A stretch of 64,000 nt of DNA from JBBQDZ01 sp038237515 (GTDB lineage: Bacteria; Actinomycetota; Thermoleophilia; Gaiellales; Gaiellaceae), in the NCBI GenBank assembly GCA_038237515.1, contig JBBRYP010000014.1:6598-70597 (forward strand). Direction: 5' to 3'. Of this stretch, positions 20,519-29,172 are shown piece by piece (the first letter of the stretch is position 1; every line of letters starts with the position of its first letter). A program made the position numbers and the translations under genes. Under the pieces are notes generated by a model. The model did no database searches. It saw only the letters and a program-made list of their open reading frames with translations, and was not told the DNA's origin.

Positions 20519-21741
20519 GCCGCCTCGACGTAGCGCCGCGCGGCAAGGGCGTAGAGCTCGGCCGCCTGAACGATGCCGGCGACCGGCGCCGACTCGTTCG
20601 GCGTGTGCGCACGCGGCAGGAATCCGGGGCCGAACGCGGCCAGGGTCGGAATCCCCGCGGTGAGCTGGAAGAACGGCGCATCGGTCGCGCCGGGGAAGAC
20701 GCCGAGGGGCCGCTCATCGCCGAGCACGATCAGGCTCGCCTCGCGCACCGCCGTGACGAGGTCGTGCGCGGGGTCGATCTCGCTCGCCGGCACCCACAAC
20801 TCGACGTCGAGCTCTGCGTCCAGCGCGGGGTCGTCGGCAGCGGCCTCGCGCAGAAAGGCCTCCAGGTCCTCGACGAACTCGTCGCGCGTCATCCCCGGCA
20901 GCGTGCGGACGTCGCAGCCGAACTCGGCCTCGCCAGGGTAGACGCCGTAGAAGACGCCGGCGCGCGCGGTGACGCCCACGTTGACCGTAGGCACGGCGGT
21001 CCCGGCGGGCCGCCGCAGCCGGCCGAGCAGCTCGCGCTCCATGCGGTCGACGAGGCGCGCCATCTGCACCGTCGCGTTCACCGACGGCAGCCGGTCGGAG
21101 ATGCTCGAGTGCATCTGCGTGCCGCGCACGCGCACCTTGAAGAGCACGGCACCGCGCGACACGGTGTCGATCGTCTCCCACTCGCGGACGATGCCACACG
21201 GCTCGCCGAGCAGCGCTGCGTCCGCGACGAGTCGCCCCGACTCCGCGAGCCAGCGGCTGCCGAACTGTGATCCCGCCTCCTCGTCGGCCGTGAGCACGAG
21301 CGTCACGCGGTCCCGGTCGAGCCCGTGCTCCTCGAGCGCGGCAAGCGCGAACACCATCGCCGCGACCGCGCCCTTCATGTCGCCCGAGCCGACGCCGTGG
21401 AGCTCGCCGTTCTCGACCGCGGCGCCGTACGGGTCGCGCGCCCACTCCGCCAGGTCGCCCGGCGGCTTCGTGTCCAGGTGGCCGCAGAGGATGAGCGTGC
21501 GCCCGCCCTCGCCGCCGGCGTGCGCGAGCAGGTTCGGCCGCTCGGGTTCCGCTGCGGCGGTGTCGACGCGCGCGATGCCGAGCTCCCGCAGCTTCGCCTC
21601 GACGAGCGCGGCCACTGCGCGCTCGTCGCCGGGCGGGTTCGGGCTCGGCGTCGCCACGAGCTCGCGCGCGAAGTCGATCAGCTCGTCGCGCCGCGCCCGC
21701 ACGAGGTCGACAAGCGGCTCGTCCGCCGCGGTAGTGGTCAT
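20515..21741 (-). CDS. M20 family metallohydrolase (ArgE/DapE/carbamoylase type)
   Basis: A 408-residue dizinc hydrolase. Metal-binding residues are visible at His88 and Asp90 (GHLDTKP), Asp121 (GSGDMKG) and Glu154-Glu155 (TADEEAGS). A lid domain occupies about residues 190-300. Such enzymes cleave N-acyl, N-carbamoyl or N-succinyl groups from amino acids, or short peptides. It overlaps the aminotransferase upstream and the amidohydrolase downstream by 4 bp each. A reasonable reading is that it frees an amino acid that the aminotransferase then converts to a 2-oxoacid; this is inference. Confidence 0.9.
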   Translation of the reverse strand: MTTTAADEPLVDLVRARRDELIDFARELVATPSPNPPGDERAVAALVEAKLRELGIARVDTAAAEPERPNLLAHAGGEGGRTLILCGHLDTKPPGDLAEWARDPYGAAVENGELHGVGSGDMKGAVAAMVFALAALEEHGLDRDRVTLVLTADEEAGSQFGSRWLAESGRLVADAALLGEPCGIVREWETIDTVSRGAVLFKVRVRGTQMHSSISDRLPSVNATVQMARLVDRMERELLGRLRRPAGTAVPTVNVGVTARAGVFYGVYPGEAEFGCDVRTLPGMTRDEFVEDLEAFLREAAADDPALDAELDVELWVPASEIDPAHDLVTAVREASLIVLGDERPLGVFPGATDAPFFQLTAGIPTLAAFGPGFLPRAHTPNESAPVAGIVQAAELYALAARRYVEAA

Positions 21742-22922
21742 GCCGCGAGCGTCTCGACCGCCTGCGCGAGCCGCGCCATCCCCTCCGCGAGCACGTCCGC
21801 CTCCACCGCGAACGAGATCCGTACGAGCCCGTCGCCGCCCGGGCCGAAAACCTCGCCCGGCGCGACCGCCACGTGCAGCTCGTCGAGGGCGCGCAGCGTG
21901 AACTCGCGCGCGGAGAGACCGGAGGCCGAGACATCGACCAGCATGTAGAAGGTGCCCTGCGTGCGGAACACCTCCAGCCCGTGCGTGGCGGCGGCCTCGA
22001 CCGCGCGGTCGCGCCGCTCGCGGTAGGCGTCTCTCATCGCGTCGAACTCATCGCGCGGCCCCGCCAGCACTGCCGCCGCGGCGTGCTGCGAGATCGCCGA
22101 GGGGCACGAGACCTGCGGTTCCTGAAGCTTGCACAGCACGTCCGCGAGCTGCGTGGGCGCCGCGCAGTAGCCGAGCCGCCAGCCCGTCATCGCGTAGACC
22201 TTCGAGAAGCTGTAAACGGAGACCACGGGCGCCTCGGGGACGAGCGCCGCGGCCGCGACGTGGGGCAGGTCGTCGAGGATCAGCTCGTCGTAGACCTCGT
22301 CCGAGATCAGCCAGACGCCCCGCTCGGCCGCGAGCTCGGCGAGGCCGCGGACGGTGTCGGTCGGGAAGACGGCGCCGGTGGGGTTGCCGGGTGTGTTGGC
22401 GAAGATCGCCTTCGTCCGCCGCGTCACGAGCGGCTCCAGCTCGTCGCGCGCCGGCAGGTACCCGCACGCGCGGTCGAGGCGGTAGAAGACGGGCTCGCCG
22501 CCCAGCAGGCGAACCATCTCGTCCATGTTCGGGAAGCCCGGCGTCGGCAGCAGCACCTCGTCGCCCGGCTCGAGCAGCGCGAGGTAGATCGAGAAGAGTG
22601 CGTTCATCCCGCCCGGCGTCACCACGACCTGCTGCGGCTCGACCGCGTAGCCGTCGACACGCTCGAGCTTCTCGGCGAGCGCTTCGCGCAGGCTCGCGTA
22701 GCCGCCGTTCGGCGTATAGCCGGTGCGGCCCGCCGCGGCCGCCTCGAGCGCGGCGTCAACGACGAACCCTGGCGTGCGGAAGCTCGGCTCGCCGATCTCG
22801 AGCCGGATCGCGTCGGGCAGCCGGTTCGCGGCATCGAAGACCTCGCGAATGGCCGAGCGCCGCGCCGCGAGCGCCCGCGCCGCGAGCGCCGCCCTCTCGA
22901 CGCCCTGCCTAGATGTAGCCAT
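21738..22922 (-). CDS. PLP-dependent class I/II aminotransferase
   Basis: A 394-residue fold type I aminotransferase of the aspartate-aminotransferase superfamily. The PLP Lys is Lys241 in SVYSFSKVYAMTGWRLGY. NTPGNPTGAVF (176-186) and the Asp-Tyr pair SDEVYDEL (207-214) form the cofactor pocket. It converts an amino acid and a 2-oxoacid reversibly. The ATG start lies inside the last codons of the RraA-like gene (about 14 bp overlap); no better start lies downstream. Its product could feed the E1 alpha/beta pair of the same operon. Substrate unknown. Confidence 0.9.
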   Translation of the reverse strand: MATSRQGVERAALAARALAARRSAIREVFDAANRLPDAIRLEIGEPSFRTPGFVVDAALEAAAAGRTGYTPNGGYASLREALAEKLERVDGYAVEPQQVVVTPGGMNALFSIYLALLEPGDEVLLPTPGFPNMDEMVRLLGGEPVFYRLDRACGYLPARDELEPLVTRRTKAIFANTPGNPTGAVFPTDTVRGLAELAAERGVWLISDEVYDELILDDLPHVAAAALVPEAPVVSVYSFSKVYAMTGWRLGYCAAPTQLADVLCKLQEPQVSCPSAISQHAAAAVLAGPRDEFDAMRDAYRERRDRAVEAAATHGLEVFRTQGTFYMLVDVSASGLSAREFTLRALDELHVAVAPGEVFGPGGDGLVRISFAVEADVLAEGMARLAQAVETLAA

Positions 22923-23595
22923 GCCGCTGGAAGCTCGACCAGGGCGAGCTACCGTCGCGGACCTCGTCGCGCACGCGACCCTCGCCGCCGACGATCTCCT
23001 CCGCGCGCTCGAGCACCGCGACCGCGTCCGTGCGCGGCACAACGAGGATCCCGTCGAACTCGGCAAAGACGATGTCGCCGGGGTGCACCGTCACGCCGCC
23101 GATCGCGATCGGCTGCTGCGACGCCGTCATCTCCCATCGGCCGATGCCGTTCAGCGGCGAGAGGTCACGGTAGAAGACGGAGAAGCCGATCGCGCGCAGG
23201 CCCTCGATGTCGCGCACGTTGCCGTCGAGGATCGTGCCGACGCACCCGTGCGCGCGCGCCGCGTTCGCGGTGAGCTCGCCGAAGTGACCGACCTTCCCGC
23301 CGGGCGTCGTCGAGACGAAAACCGAGTCGGGAGTCAGCCGCTCGAAGACCTCCAGGTACGGCCGCATGCGCTCGATGCCATCGTCCCAGCCGACCCGCGG
23401 GATGTCGTGGCCCTCGATTGTGAACGCCTCGCCGACGATCCGCGATTCCGGGAACAGCGGGCGCAGCGTGCTCGGCAGCACCTGCTCCTCCATGCCCAGG
23501 TGGAACAGCGCGTCGCAGACCGCGGACAGGTAGAGGCGGCGGAAGCGCTCGCACAGCTCCGCGAGCGGCGGGGCGTTGACGCCGGCGCCGCTCAC
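22909..23595 (-). CDS. RraA/HMG-aldolase-like family protein
   Basis: A 228-residue member of the RraA/4-hydroxy-4-methyl-2-oxoglutarate aldolase fold. The core motif G-x-x-L-D-G-N-V-R-D-I near residues 120-131, followed by GDIVFAEFDGILVVP near 173, corresponds to the divalent-metal and pyruvate site of the HMG aldolases. It may cleave a 2-oxo acid aldol. GTG start overlaps the PPOX gene stop by 4 bp. A second, shorter RraA-like gene lies at 39.1 kb. The name RraA does not imply RNase E control here. Confidence 0.85.
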   Translation of the reverse strand: MSGAGVNAPPLAELCERFRRLYLSAVCDALFHLGMEEQVLPSTLRPLFPESRIVGEAFTIEGHDIPRVGWDDGIERMRPYLEVFERLTPDSVFVSTTPGGKVGHFGELTANAARAHGCVGTILDGNVRDIEGLRAIGFSVFYRDLSPLNGIGRWEMTASQQPIAIGGVTVHPGDIVFAEFDGILVVPRTDAVAVLERAEEIVGGEGRVRDEVRDGSSPWSSFQRHGYI

Positions 23596-24182
23596 GATGA
23601 CGCCGGCGCCATGCCGGCCATCAGCGCCTCGAGCTCGGCGCGCTGCTTCGGGTCGAGGTACCGCTTCGCCCAGCCGACGCCCTGCCACGTGGTCATGCCG
23701 CCCTCCACCGGATCGAGTCGGACGAGGTAACGCTCCCACCCGTACGAGAGCTTGAGCCCCTCGCGCCCCGCCTCGCCGGAGTAGCGCCCTGCCATCTCGT
23801 CGGCGACCTCGACCCACTGCGAACCCTCGGCGACGACCGGCCCCTCGACGACGGTGGCGAGGCAGCGGCAGAGCACCTTGCGCAGCCCGCCCGCCGGCGG
23901 TGTCGCCTCTTCGTCGATGCACACGAAGCAGCGCGGGTCGCGGCTCACGTCCTGCACCCACGCCGACCGCCTGCGGCCGACGACGTAGAACGCGCCGCCG
24001 CGCCACTGGTACCACATGGGCGTCACGAAAGGCCAGCCGTCCTCCTTGAGCACGCCGAGGCGGCAAAGCCAGGCGCTGTCTGGGCTGCCGAGGAACGCGC
24101 CGATTTCCTCGGGTGACATGCCGCCGCAGTAGGTCGGGTCGTACCACTGCTTCTGCTTCGCTGCGGTCGGAGCTTCGGACAT
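23592..24182 (-). CDS. Pyridoxamine 5'-phosphate oxidase-fold (PPOX) flavoprotein
   Basis: A 196-residue PPOX/split-barrel protein. The first strand reads WLCRLGVLKEDGWPFVTPMWYQW (residues 38-60), typical for FMN- or F420-binding split barrels, and FVCIDEEATPP lies near 88. No classic PdxH active-site signature is obvious, so a reductase role on an unknown substrate is more likely than vitamin B6 synthesis. It lies between the solute-binding protein gene (57 bp away) and the RraA-like gene (4 bp overlap). Confidence 0.85.
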   Translation of the reverse strand: MSEAPTAAKQKQWYDPTYCGGMSPEEIGAFLGSPDSAWLCRLGVLKEDGWPFVTPMWYQWRGGAFYVVGRRRSAWVQDVSRDPRCFVCIDEEATPPAGGLRKVLCRCLATVVEGPVVAEGSQWVEVADEMAGRYSGEAGREGLKLSYGWERYLVRLDPVEGGMTTWQGVGWAKRYLDPKQRAELEALMAGMAPASS

Positions 24183-24239
24183 CGCTTCCTCCTTATGCGG
24201 TTGGTTCCTGCGCGCGCGAGTGAGGAACCAATCGTTTCA

Positions 24240-25766
24240 CTAGTCGGCGAGCCAGACGTCGCCGTAGAGCGGATAGAGATCGTGACGGTTCGGGCGCCAG
24301 TTGCGCACGCGGCGGTGGTGCGCCCAGACCGCCGCCGGCGCGAAGAGCGGTAGCAGCGGCAAGCTGGCGGCCGCGCGGAGCTGGATGTCGCGCGCAGCCT
24401 CGCGGAGCTGCTCGTCGTCGCGCGCCACCTCCCACGCGCGGCACGCGCGGTCGAGCACTGGGTCGCTCGAGCGCTGGAAGTTCGGGCCGCCGTCCTGCCC
24501 CCACGTTGCGATGAAGCCGACGATCGCATCGACAGGCTCCGGCCAGAACCACTTCGAGATGAACGCCGGGGGGTGTGCGTTCAGTCGCGCATAGAACTCG
24601 TCGAACGCCGGGATCACCTCGAGCTCGAGCCTCACACCGATCACCGCGAGCTGGGCGGCGATCGTGCCGGCGACGCGGCGGACGGTCGCGTCGTTCACGA
24701 CCACCGTGGGCAGAACGAGGCGCGCCCCGTCGGGCCGTGGCGCGAATCCAGCGGCGTCGAGCAACCTAGCAGCCTCGCGGGGATCGAAGCGCGTCGCCGC
24801 CTCGACCTCGGGGGCGTACCACTGCGAGTGCGACGGGATCGGCGAGGCGGCGGCCCAGCCGTGGCCGCCGAGGTCGCCGTCGACGAGCGCCTGCCGGTCG
24901 ATCGCGAGCGAGAGCGCGCGGCGCACGTGCACGTCGCCGCTGCCGAGCGACTCGGTCTCGTGGTCGAGCCCCATGTAGACGAGCGCCGACTGCTGGAACT
25001 CGATCAGGTTCAGGTCTGGATTCGCCTGGAGTCGATCGACGTCGAGCAGGGAGGCGTTCTGGATGCAGTCGACCTCGCCCGCCTCGAGCGCTGCGGCGCG
25101 CTCGCGGTCGTCGAGGATCGGCACCCAGCGGATGCCGTCGACGTACGCGGGCCCGCGGTTCGTCTCCCAGCTCGTGCGGGTGCCGCCGTAGTCGTCCCAG
25201 CGCGCGACGTCCAGGTGCGAGCCGGAGACGGACTCGACGAACGTGAACGGCCCCGTGCCGTCGGCCGTCGTGCGGCCGAACTCGTCGCCGGCGCCGCGGC
25301 GGCGCGCCTGGTTGTGGATCGCCGCGTGCCAGGACCGCAGCAGCCGCGGCATACCGACGCTCGGCTCGTGCAGCTCGACGAGCACCTCGTCGCCGTCGGC
25401 TCCGACGCCGGCGACGTTCCGCCAGAAGAAGGCGTTGATCGGCGCCTCCGCCGGGTCGCCATGCAGGCGCAGCGCGTCTGCCACCGCCTCGGCGTCGCAG
25501 GCGGCGCCCGACTGGAAGCGCAGGCCCGGCCGGATGCGGAAGCGCCAAACCTCCTCGCGGTCGGGATCCTGCCGCCACGACGCCGCGAGCATCGGCCCCA
25601 GCTCGCCGTCGGGACCGGCGGCAGTCACCGTCTCGTAGATCGCGCACCACGCGGGGTCGACGTGCGCGCCGGTCGGGTCGCAGCGCGAGAAGTCGTAGTC
25701 GTAGCCCTCGCGAAGCATGCCGCGGCGCCGCGGCGTCTGGTCGGTGGGAGTCGTGGCGTCGGACAT
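24240..25766 (-). CDS. Family 5 (peptide/nickel-type) solute-binding protein without signal peptide
   Basis: A 508-residue SBP_bac_5 protein. Typical elements: a WRFRIRPGLRFQSGAACDAEAVADAL stretch near residues 75-100, HVRRALSLAIDRQAL near 275, and a C-terminal SLPLLPLFAPAAVWAHH segment. Such proteins normally capture oligopeptides, nickel or opines outside the membrane. Here the N-terminus (MSDATTPTDQTPRRRG) shows neither a hydrophobic signal nor a lipobox nor a Tat core. The start at 25766 was chosen because the upstream 22 residues look non-coding. No permease or ATPase for it is in the window. It heads the 13-gene operon. Confidence 0.85.
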   Translation of the reverse strand: MSDATTPTDQTPRRRGMLREGYDYDFSRCDPTGAHVDPAWCAIYETVTAAGPDGELGPMLAASWRQDPDREEVWRFRIRPGLRFQSGAACDAEAVADALRLHGDPAEAPINAFFWRNVAGVGADGDEVLVELHEPSVGMPRLLRSWHAAIHNQARRRGAGDEFGRTTADGTGPFTFVESVSGSHLDVARWDDYGGTRTSWETNRGPAYVDGIRWVPILDDRERAAALEAGEVDCIQNASLLDVDRLQANPDLNLIEFQQSALVYMGLDHETESLGSGDVHVRRALSLAIDRQALVDGDLGGHGWAAASPIPSHSQWYAPEVEAATRFDPREAARLLDAAGFAPRPDGARLVLPTVVVNDATVRRVAGTIAAQLAVIGVRLELEVIPAFDEFYARLNAHPPAFISKWFWPEPVDAIVGFIATWGQDGGPNFQRSSDPVLDRACRAWEVARDDEQLREAARDIQLRAAASLPLLPLFAPAAVWAHHRRVRNWRPNRHDLYPLYGDVWLAD

Positions 25767-25800
25767 CGGCGGAAGGCGGCGGCCGGCCCTGACCGGCTCC

Positions 25801-25829
25801 TTGACCGCGGGAGGCGAGTGTCCTAAGGT
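25801..25829 (+). promoter_or_regulatory. Sigma70-like promoter for GntR gene
   Basis: TTGACC at 25801-25806 and TAAGGT at 25824-25829 are separated by exactly 17 bp. The GntR start codon (TTG, 25839) lies only 10 bp after the -10 box, so the transcript would be leaderless or nearly so. A TTGTCAACAG sequence at about 25839 overlaps the start and could be an operator. Confidence 0.45.
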
Positions 25830-25838
25830 CACCGCGAT

Positions 25839-26546
25839 TTGTCAACAGTTCTCCAATACGACCCGCTACCGGCAGCGGTCGGGCAGCACGGCGTCAAGCT
25901 CGCCCGCAGCGTCTACTCCGGGCGGATCGCGCGGCTGCTGCGCGAGTCGATCGTGAGCGGCGCGCTCGCCGAGGGGACGCCGCTCGTAGAGACGCAGCTG
26001 GCCGCCGAGCTGTCGGTCAGCCGCGGCCCGGTGCGCAGCGCGCTCCAGGTGCTGCAGGGTGAGGGGCTCGTCGAGACGCGCGCGAACGGCCGCATGATGA
26101 CGGTGCGCTTCGGCCCCCGGGACCTGGACGATCTGCTGTCCGTGCGGCACGAGCTCGAGTCGTCCGCGGTGCGACGCGGGGCCGCCGAGCGCGCGGACGT
26201 GGAGCCGGTGTGGCGTGCGTTCGAAGCATTCGAGCAGGAGGGCGCCACAACCGAGCGTCTCGTCGACCTCGACATCGCATTCCACCGTGCGCTCGTCGAG
26301 CACGGCGGGAGCCGCTTCCTGCTCGGGGCGTGGCTTTCGCTCGCCCCGGTGCTCCAGGCAGTGATCACGATCGGTAACCGGCGCCTCGCTCGGCAGGACC
26401 CGAAGACGCACTACCGGCGGATCATGGCCGCGCACGAGCCGATCCTCGAGCCGCTCTCCCGCCACGACGCCGAGCCCGTCGCGCGGATGCTCGCGGACCA
26501 GTTCGAGCTCACGCGGTCGCAGTTCTTCCCCACGCCGCGGAAGTGA
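25839..26546 (+). CDS. GntR family regulator, FadR/FCD subfamily
   Basis: A 235-residue regulator with a winged HTH (about residues 25-90, with LLRESIVSGALAEGTPL and AAELSVSRGPVRSALQ) and an all-helical FCD effector domain (about 100-225; DIAFHRALVEHGG holds a metal-binding D-x-x-x-H). FCD regulators respond to small carboxylates or amino acids. It diverges from the 13-gene operon (72 bp between start codons) and overlaps an SDR gene by 4 bp downstream, so it may control both. The only usable start in frame is TTG. Confidence 0.88.
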   Translation: MSTVLQYDPLPAAVGQHGVKLARSVYSGRIARLLRESIVSGALAEGTPLVETQLAAELSVSRGPVRSALQVLQGEGLVETRANGRMMTVRFGPRDLDDLLSVRHELESSAVRRGAAERADVEPVWRAFEAFEQEGATTERLVDLDIAFHRALVEHGGSRFLLGAWLSLAPVLQAVITIGNRRLARQDPKTHYRRIMAAHEPILEPLSRHDAEPVARMLADQFELTRSQFFPTPRK

Positions 26547-27289
26547 CGGCCGCGCCGGTGCTCGGCGGCCGCACCGTGATCCTCACTGGCGCGGCCGGAG
26601 GGATCGGGCGGCACGTCGCGCGGGCGCTGGCCGGCGCGGGCGCCCGCGTCGGCCTCAGCGACCTCACCGCGCACGGCCTCGAAGCCGTCACGCGCGAGCT
26701 CGACGCAGCGGCCGTCGCCGAGGCGTTCGACGCGACCGACGAGGAGCGCTTCGCCGCGTTCCACGCCCGAGTGCACGACGAGCTCGGCGAGGTCGACGGC
26801 CTGATCACGTGCGCCGGCCGCTGGGCGCCCAAGCCGTTCGCGGAGGTCTCGACCGCAGACTTCACCGAGATGCTAACGGCGAACGCGACGACGGCGTTCG
26901 TCGCCTGCCGCACCGTGCTGCCGTCGATGATCGCGCGCGGGAGCGGCTCGATCGTCAACTTCGCCTCGACCGCCGGCGAGTACGGGAGCATCACCCCTGC
27001 GTCGCACTACGCGGCCGCGAAGGGAGCCGTGATCGCGATGACGAAGTCGCTCGCGCGCGAGGCGAGCCCGTACGGCGTCCGCGTCAACGCGATCTCGCCG
27101 GGGCCGACGGACACGGTCGCGCTCGGCGCGGCGACGCCCGAGCAGAAGGCCGCTGCGGGGGCGCGCACGCTGTTCAACCGCCTCGGCCGGCCGGAGGAGA
27201 TCGCCGCCGGCTGCGTGTACCTCGTCAGCGACATGTCGTCGTTCGTAACGGGCACAGTGCTCCAGGTGAACGGCGGCTCGCTGCTGTGA
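26543..27289 (+). CDS. Short-chain dehydrogenase/reductase (SDR)
   Basis: A 248-residue classical SDR. The cofactor motif is TGAAGGIG (15-22) and the catalytic residues are Ser142, Tyr156 and Lys160. The C-terminus FVTGTVLQVNGGSLL is standard. It oxidises or reduces an alcohol/ketone with NAD(P). GTG start overlaps the GntR stop (GTGA), and the next gene (DSD1-like) starts inside its TGA, giving a three-gene plus-strand operon. Substrate unknown. Confidence 0.9.
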   Translation: MTAAPVLGGRTVILTGAAGGIGRHVARALAGAGARVGLSDLTAHGLEAVTRELDAAAVAEAFDATDEERFAAFHARVHDELGEVDGLITCAGRWAPKPFAEVSTADFTEMLTANATTAFVACRTVLPSMIARGSGSIVNFASTAGEYGSITPASHYAAAKGAVIAMTKSLAREASPYGVRVNAISPGPTDTVALGAATPEQKAAAGARTLFNRLGRPEEIAAGCVYLVSDMSSFVTGTVLQVNGGSLL

Positions 27290-28107
27290 GCCGCGCCGAC
27301 GCGCTCGTCGAGCTCGCCGAGGACACGCCTGAGGTCGTGATCGACCTCGACGTCGTGCGCGCGAACGTGGAGCGGGCCGCCGCGGCGGCTCGTGACGCCG
27401 GCGTCGACCTGCGGCCGCACACGAAGACGCACAAGCTGCCGCAGATTGCGCGGCTCCAGTTGGAGGCGGGCGCGGTCGGCGTGCAGGTGGCGAAGCTCGG
27501 CGAGGCCGAGGTCATGGCCGACGCCGGAATCGCGGACATCCTCGTCGGCTATCCGCTCGTCGGCGAGCGGAAACTCGCCCGGCTCGGAGAGCTCGCGGAG
27601 CGCGCCGCGATCACGGTGACGGTGGACTCGGAGGAGGTCGCGCGTGGCGTCGCGTGGGCGGCGCGGAGGCGTGGCCTCATGATCCGCGCGCTCGTCGAGC
27701 TCGACACGGGCATGCATCGGCTGGGGGTCGCACCGGGCGCCGCCGGGGTTGAGCTCGCGTCACTGGTCGCGCAGCTCGATGGCCTCGAGCTCGCCGGCGT
27801 CTTCGCGCACGAGGGGCACGTGTACACGCAGGCGCGCGACGATACCGAGCGCGAGCGCATGACGCTTGCGTCGTGCAGCGCGGCGTTCGAGACGGCGGAG
27901 GCGATGCGGACGCGCGGCCTCACCGCTCCCGTGGTCTCGGTCGGATCGGCGGGCACGTTCCGCTTCGCGATCCGCGCGCCGGGCGTCACCGAGGTGCGGC
28001 CGGGGACCTACGTCTTCAACGACCGCAGCCAGCTCGCGGCCGGCACATCACCGGGCAGGATCTGGCGGTCGACGGAGGGCAGACAACCGTCTGACCCGAC
28101 GCCCTGA
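27286..28107 (+). pseudogene. C-terminally truncated DSD1-family (D-threonine aldolase/D-serine dehydratase-like) gene
   Basis: 273 residues matching the N-terminal two thirds of DSD1-type PLP enzymes: the alanine-racemase-like barrel with the Schiff-base Lys in RPHTKTHKLPQIA (Lys47 or Lys50) and the SVGSAGTF phosphate region near 218. The full-length relative at 44.26-45.31 kb has 352 residues. This copy follows it until TYVFNDRSQLAAG (241-253) and then departs into RTSPGRIW-like unrelated sequence. It lacks the C-terminal beta domain with the HxC zinc site. The alien tail, read one frame over, is the end of an SDR (see 28044-28094). A deletion has joined two genes; the product is probably inactive. 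Confidence 0.8.
28044..28094 (+). pseudogene. Remnant of an SDR C-terminus
   Basis: In a frame different from the truncated DSD1 gene, these bases encode HITGQDLAVDGGQTTV followed by TGA. That is the stereotyped end of a classical SDR (TGQ-x-L-x-VDGG). The rest of the SDR is absent, so this marks the right side of the deletion junction. Confidence 0.7.
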
Positions 28108-28122
28108 GAGTTCGTAGGCCGC

Positions 28123-28332
28123 CTACCGCTGCTTGGCCGGGAGCGAGCGGGCGTACGCCGTCCCGAGCTTCACCCACTTCTCGAGCTGCCGCTTCGTCCG
28201 CACGTCCTCTGCTTCGAGGCGGAGCCAGCCGATCAGGAAGGCGAGGCGGCCGAACATCTTCCGCTCGCTCAGCGCGGCCTTCGCCGCGAGCAACTCGCGG
28301 AGGCGGTCGGCCAGCGCCTCGTCGTGCGCCAT
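28123..28332 (-). pseudogene. Internally deleted TfoX N-terminal-domain gene
   Basis: 69 residues. The beginning (MAHDEALADRLRELLAAKA, then RKMFGRLAFLI) and the end (QLEKWVKLGTAYARSLPAK) both match TfoX/Sxy N-terminal-domain proteins, which are normally about 100-115 residues. The middle, which carries the central beta strands, is missing (roughly 40 residues), and the reading frame is kept. The product is probably non-functional. It lies beside the DSD1/SDR junction, so two deletions occur within 300 bp. Confidence 0.65.
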
Positions 28333-29172
28333 CTACGAGCCGAGCAGGTAGCCGCCGTCGACGACGATCTGCGCGCCGTTCACGTACGCCGCTAGGTCGG
28401 ACGCGAGGAAGACGACGACGCGGGCGATCTCGTCGGGGTCGGCCCACCGACGCATCGGGACGCGCCCGGCTGCCTGCGCCCACTGCGTTTCGACGTCGAT
28501 CCCCTCGGGCGCGCCCGCCTGGATGTACTCGATCGCGCCCTCGGTCAGCGACGGACCGGGCGCTACGGCGTTCGTGCGTACGCCGTGCGGGCCGAGCTCG
28601 AGCGCGAGGCACTTCGTCAGGCCCCAGAGGGCGTGCTTCGACGCCGTGTAGTGGGACATCCCCTTCGACGTCGGATGGAGCGCGTCGATCGACGTGACGT
28701 TCACGATCGCGCCGCCGCCCGCCTGTTCCAGCATCCGCCGCGCCGCCTGGCGCGCGCACCAGAAGGCGCCGTTGACGTTCACGTCGAGCACGTGCGCGAA
28801 CGTCTCGAGCGGCAGCTCGTCGATGCGCACGTTCGAGTAGGCGGCGGCGTTGTTGACGAGCACGTTGAGCCGACCGAAGCGCGCAACCGCGTCCTCGACG
28901 AGCGCGTCGACCTCGTCGCGCACCGAGACGTCGCCGATCGCCCAGCCGATGCGTTCGCAGTACTCCTCGAGGCGTCCCGCCGCAGCTTCGAGCCGGTCGC
29001 CGCGACGGTCCGTGAGCAGCACCGCCGCGCCGGCCTCGGCGAGGCGGCGCGCGCACGCGAAGCCGAAGCCCTGCGCGGCGCCGGTGACCAGGGCGACTCG
29101 GCCACTGAGGTCGAGCAGCTCGGCGATCGACGGCGCCGCGTAGGCGTCCGTGCCGGTGGCGGGCGCCGCCAT
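28333..29172 (-). CDS. Short-chain dehydrogenase/reductase (SDR), copy A of a paralogous pair
   Basis: A 279-residue classical SDR: TGAAQGFG cofactor loop (30-37), Ser161, Tyr175 and Lys179 catalytic residues, AAYVNGAQIVVDGG at the end. It is closely related to the SDR at 36.26-37.06 kb, sharing GAAQGFGFACARRLAEAGAAV and the PGPSLTEGA and APEGIDVE segments, so the two are recent or well-conserved paralogues. The ATG start overlaps the M20 gene stop by 1-2 bases. It is the last gene of the ABC transporter/M20 operon. Confidence 0.92.
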   Translation of the reverse strand: MAAPATGTDAYAAPSIAELLDLSGRVALVTGAAQGFGFACARRLAEAGAAVLLTDRRGDRLEAAAGRLEEYCERIGWAIGDVSVRDEVDALVEDAVARFGRLNVLVNNAAAYSNVRIDELPLETFAHVLDVNVNGAFWCARQAARRMLEQAGGGAIVNVTSIDALHPTSKGMSHYTASKHALWGLTKCLALELGPHGVRTNAVAPGPSLTEGAIEYIQAGAPEGIDVETQWAQAAGRVPMRRWADPDEIARVVVFLASDLAAYVNGAQIVVDGGYLLGS

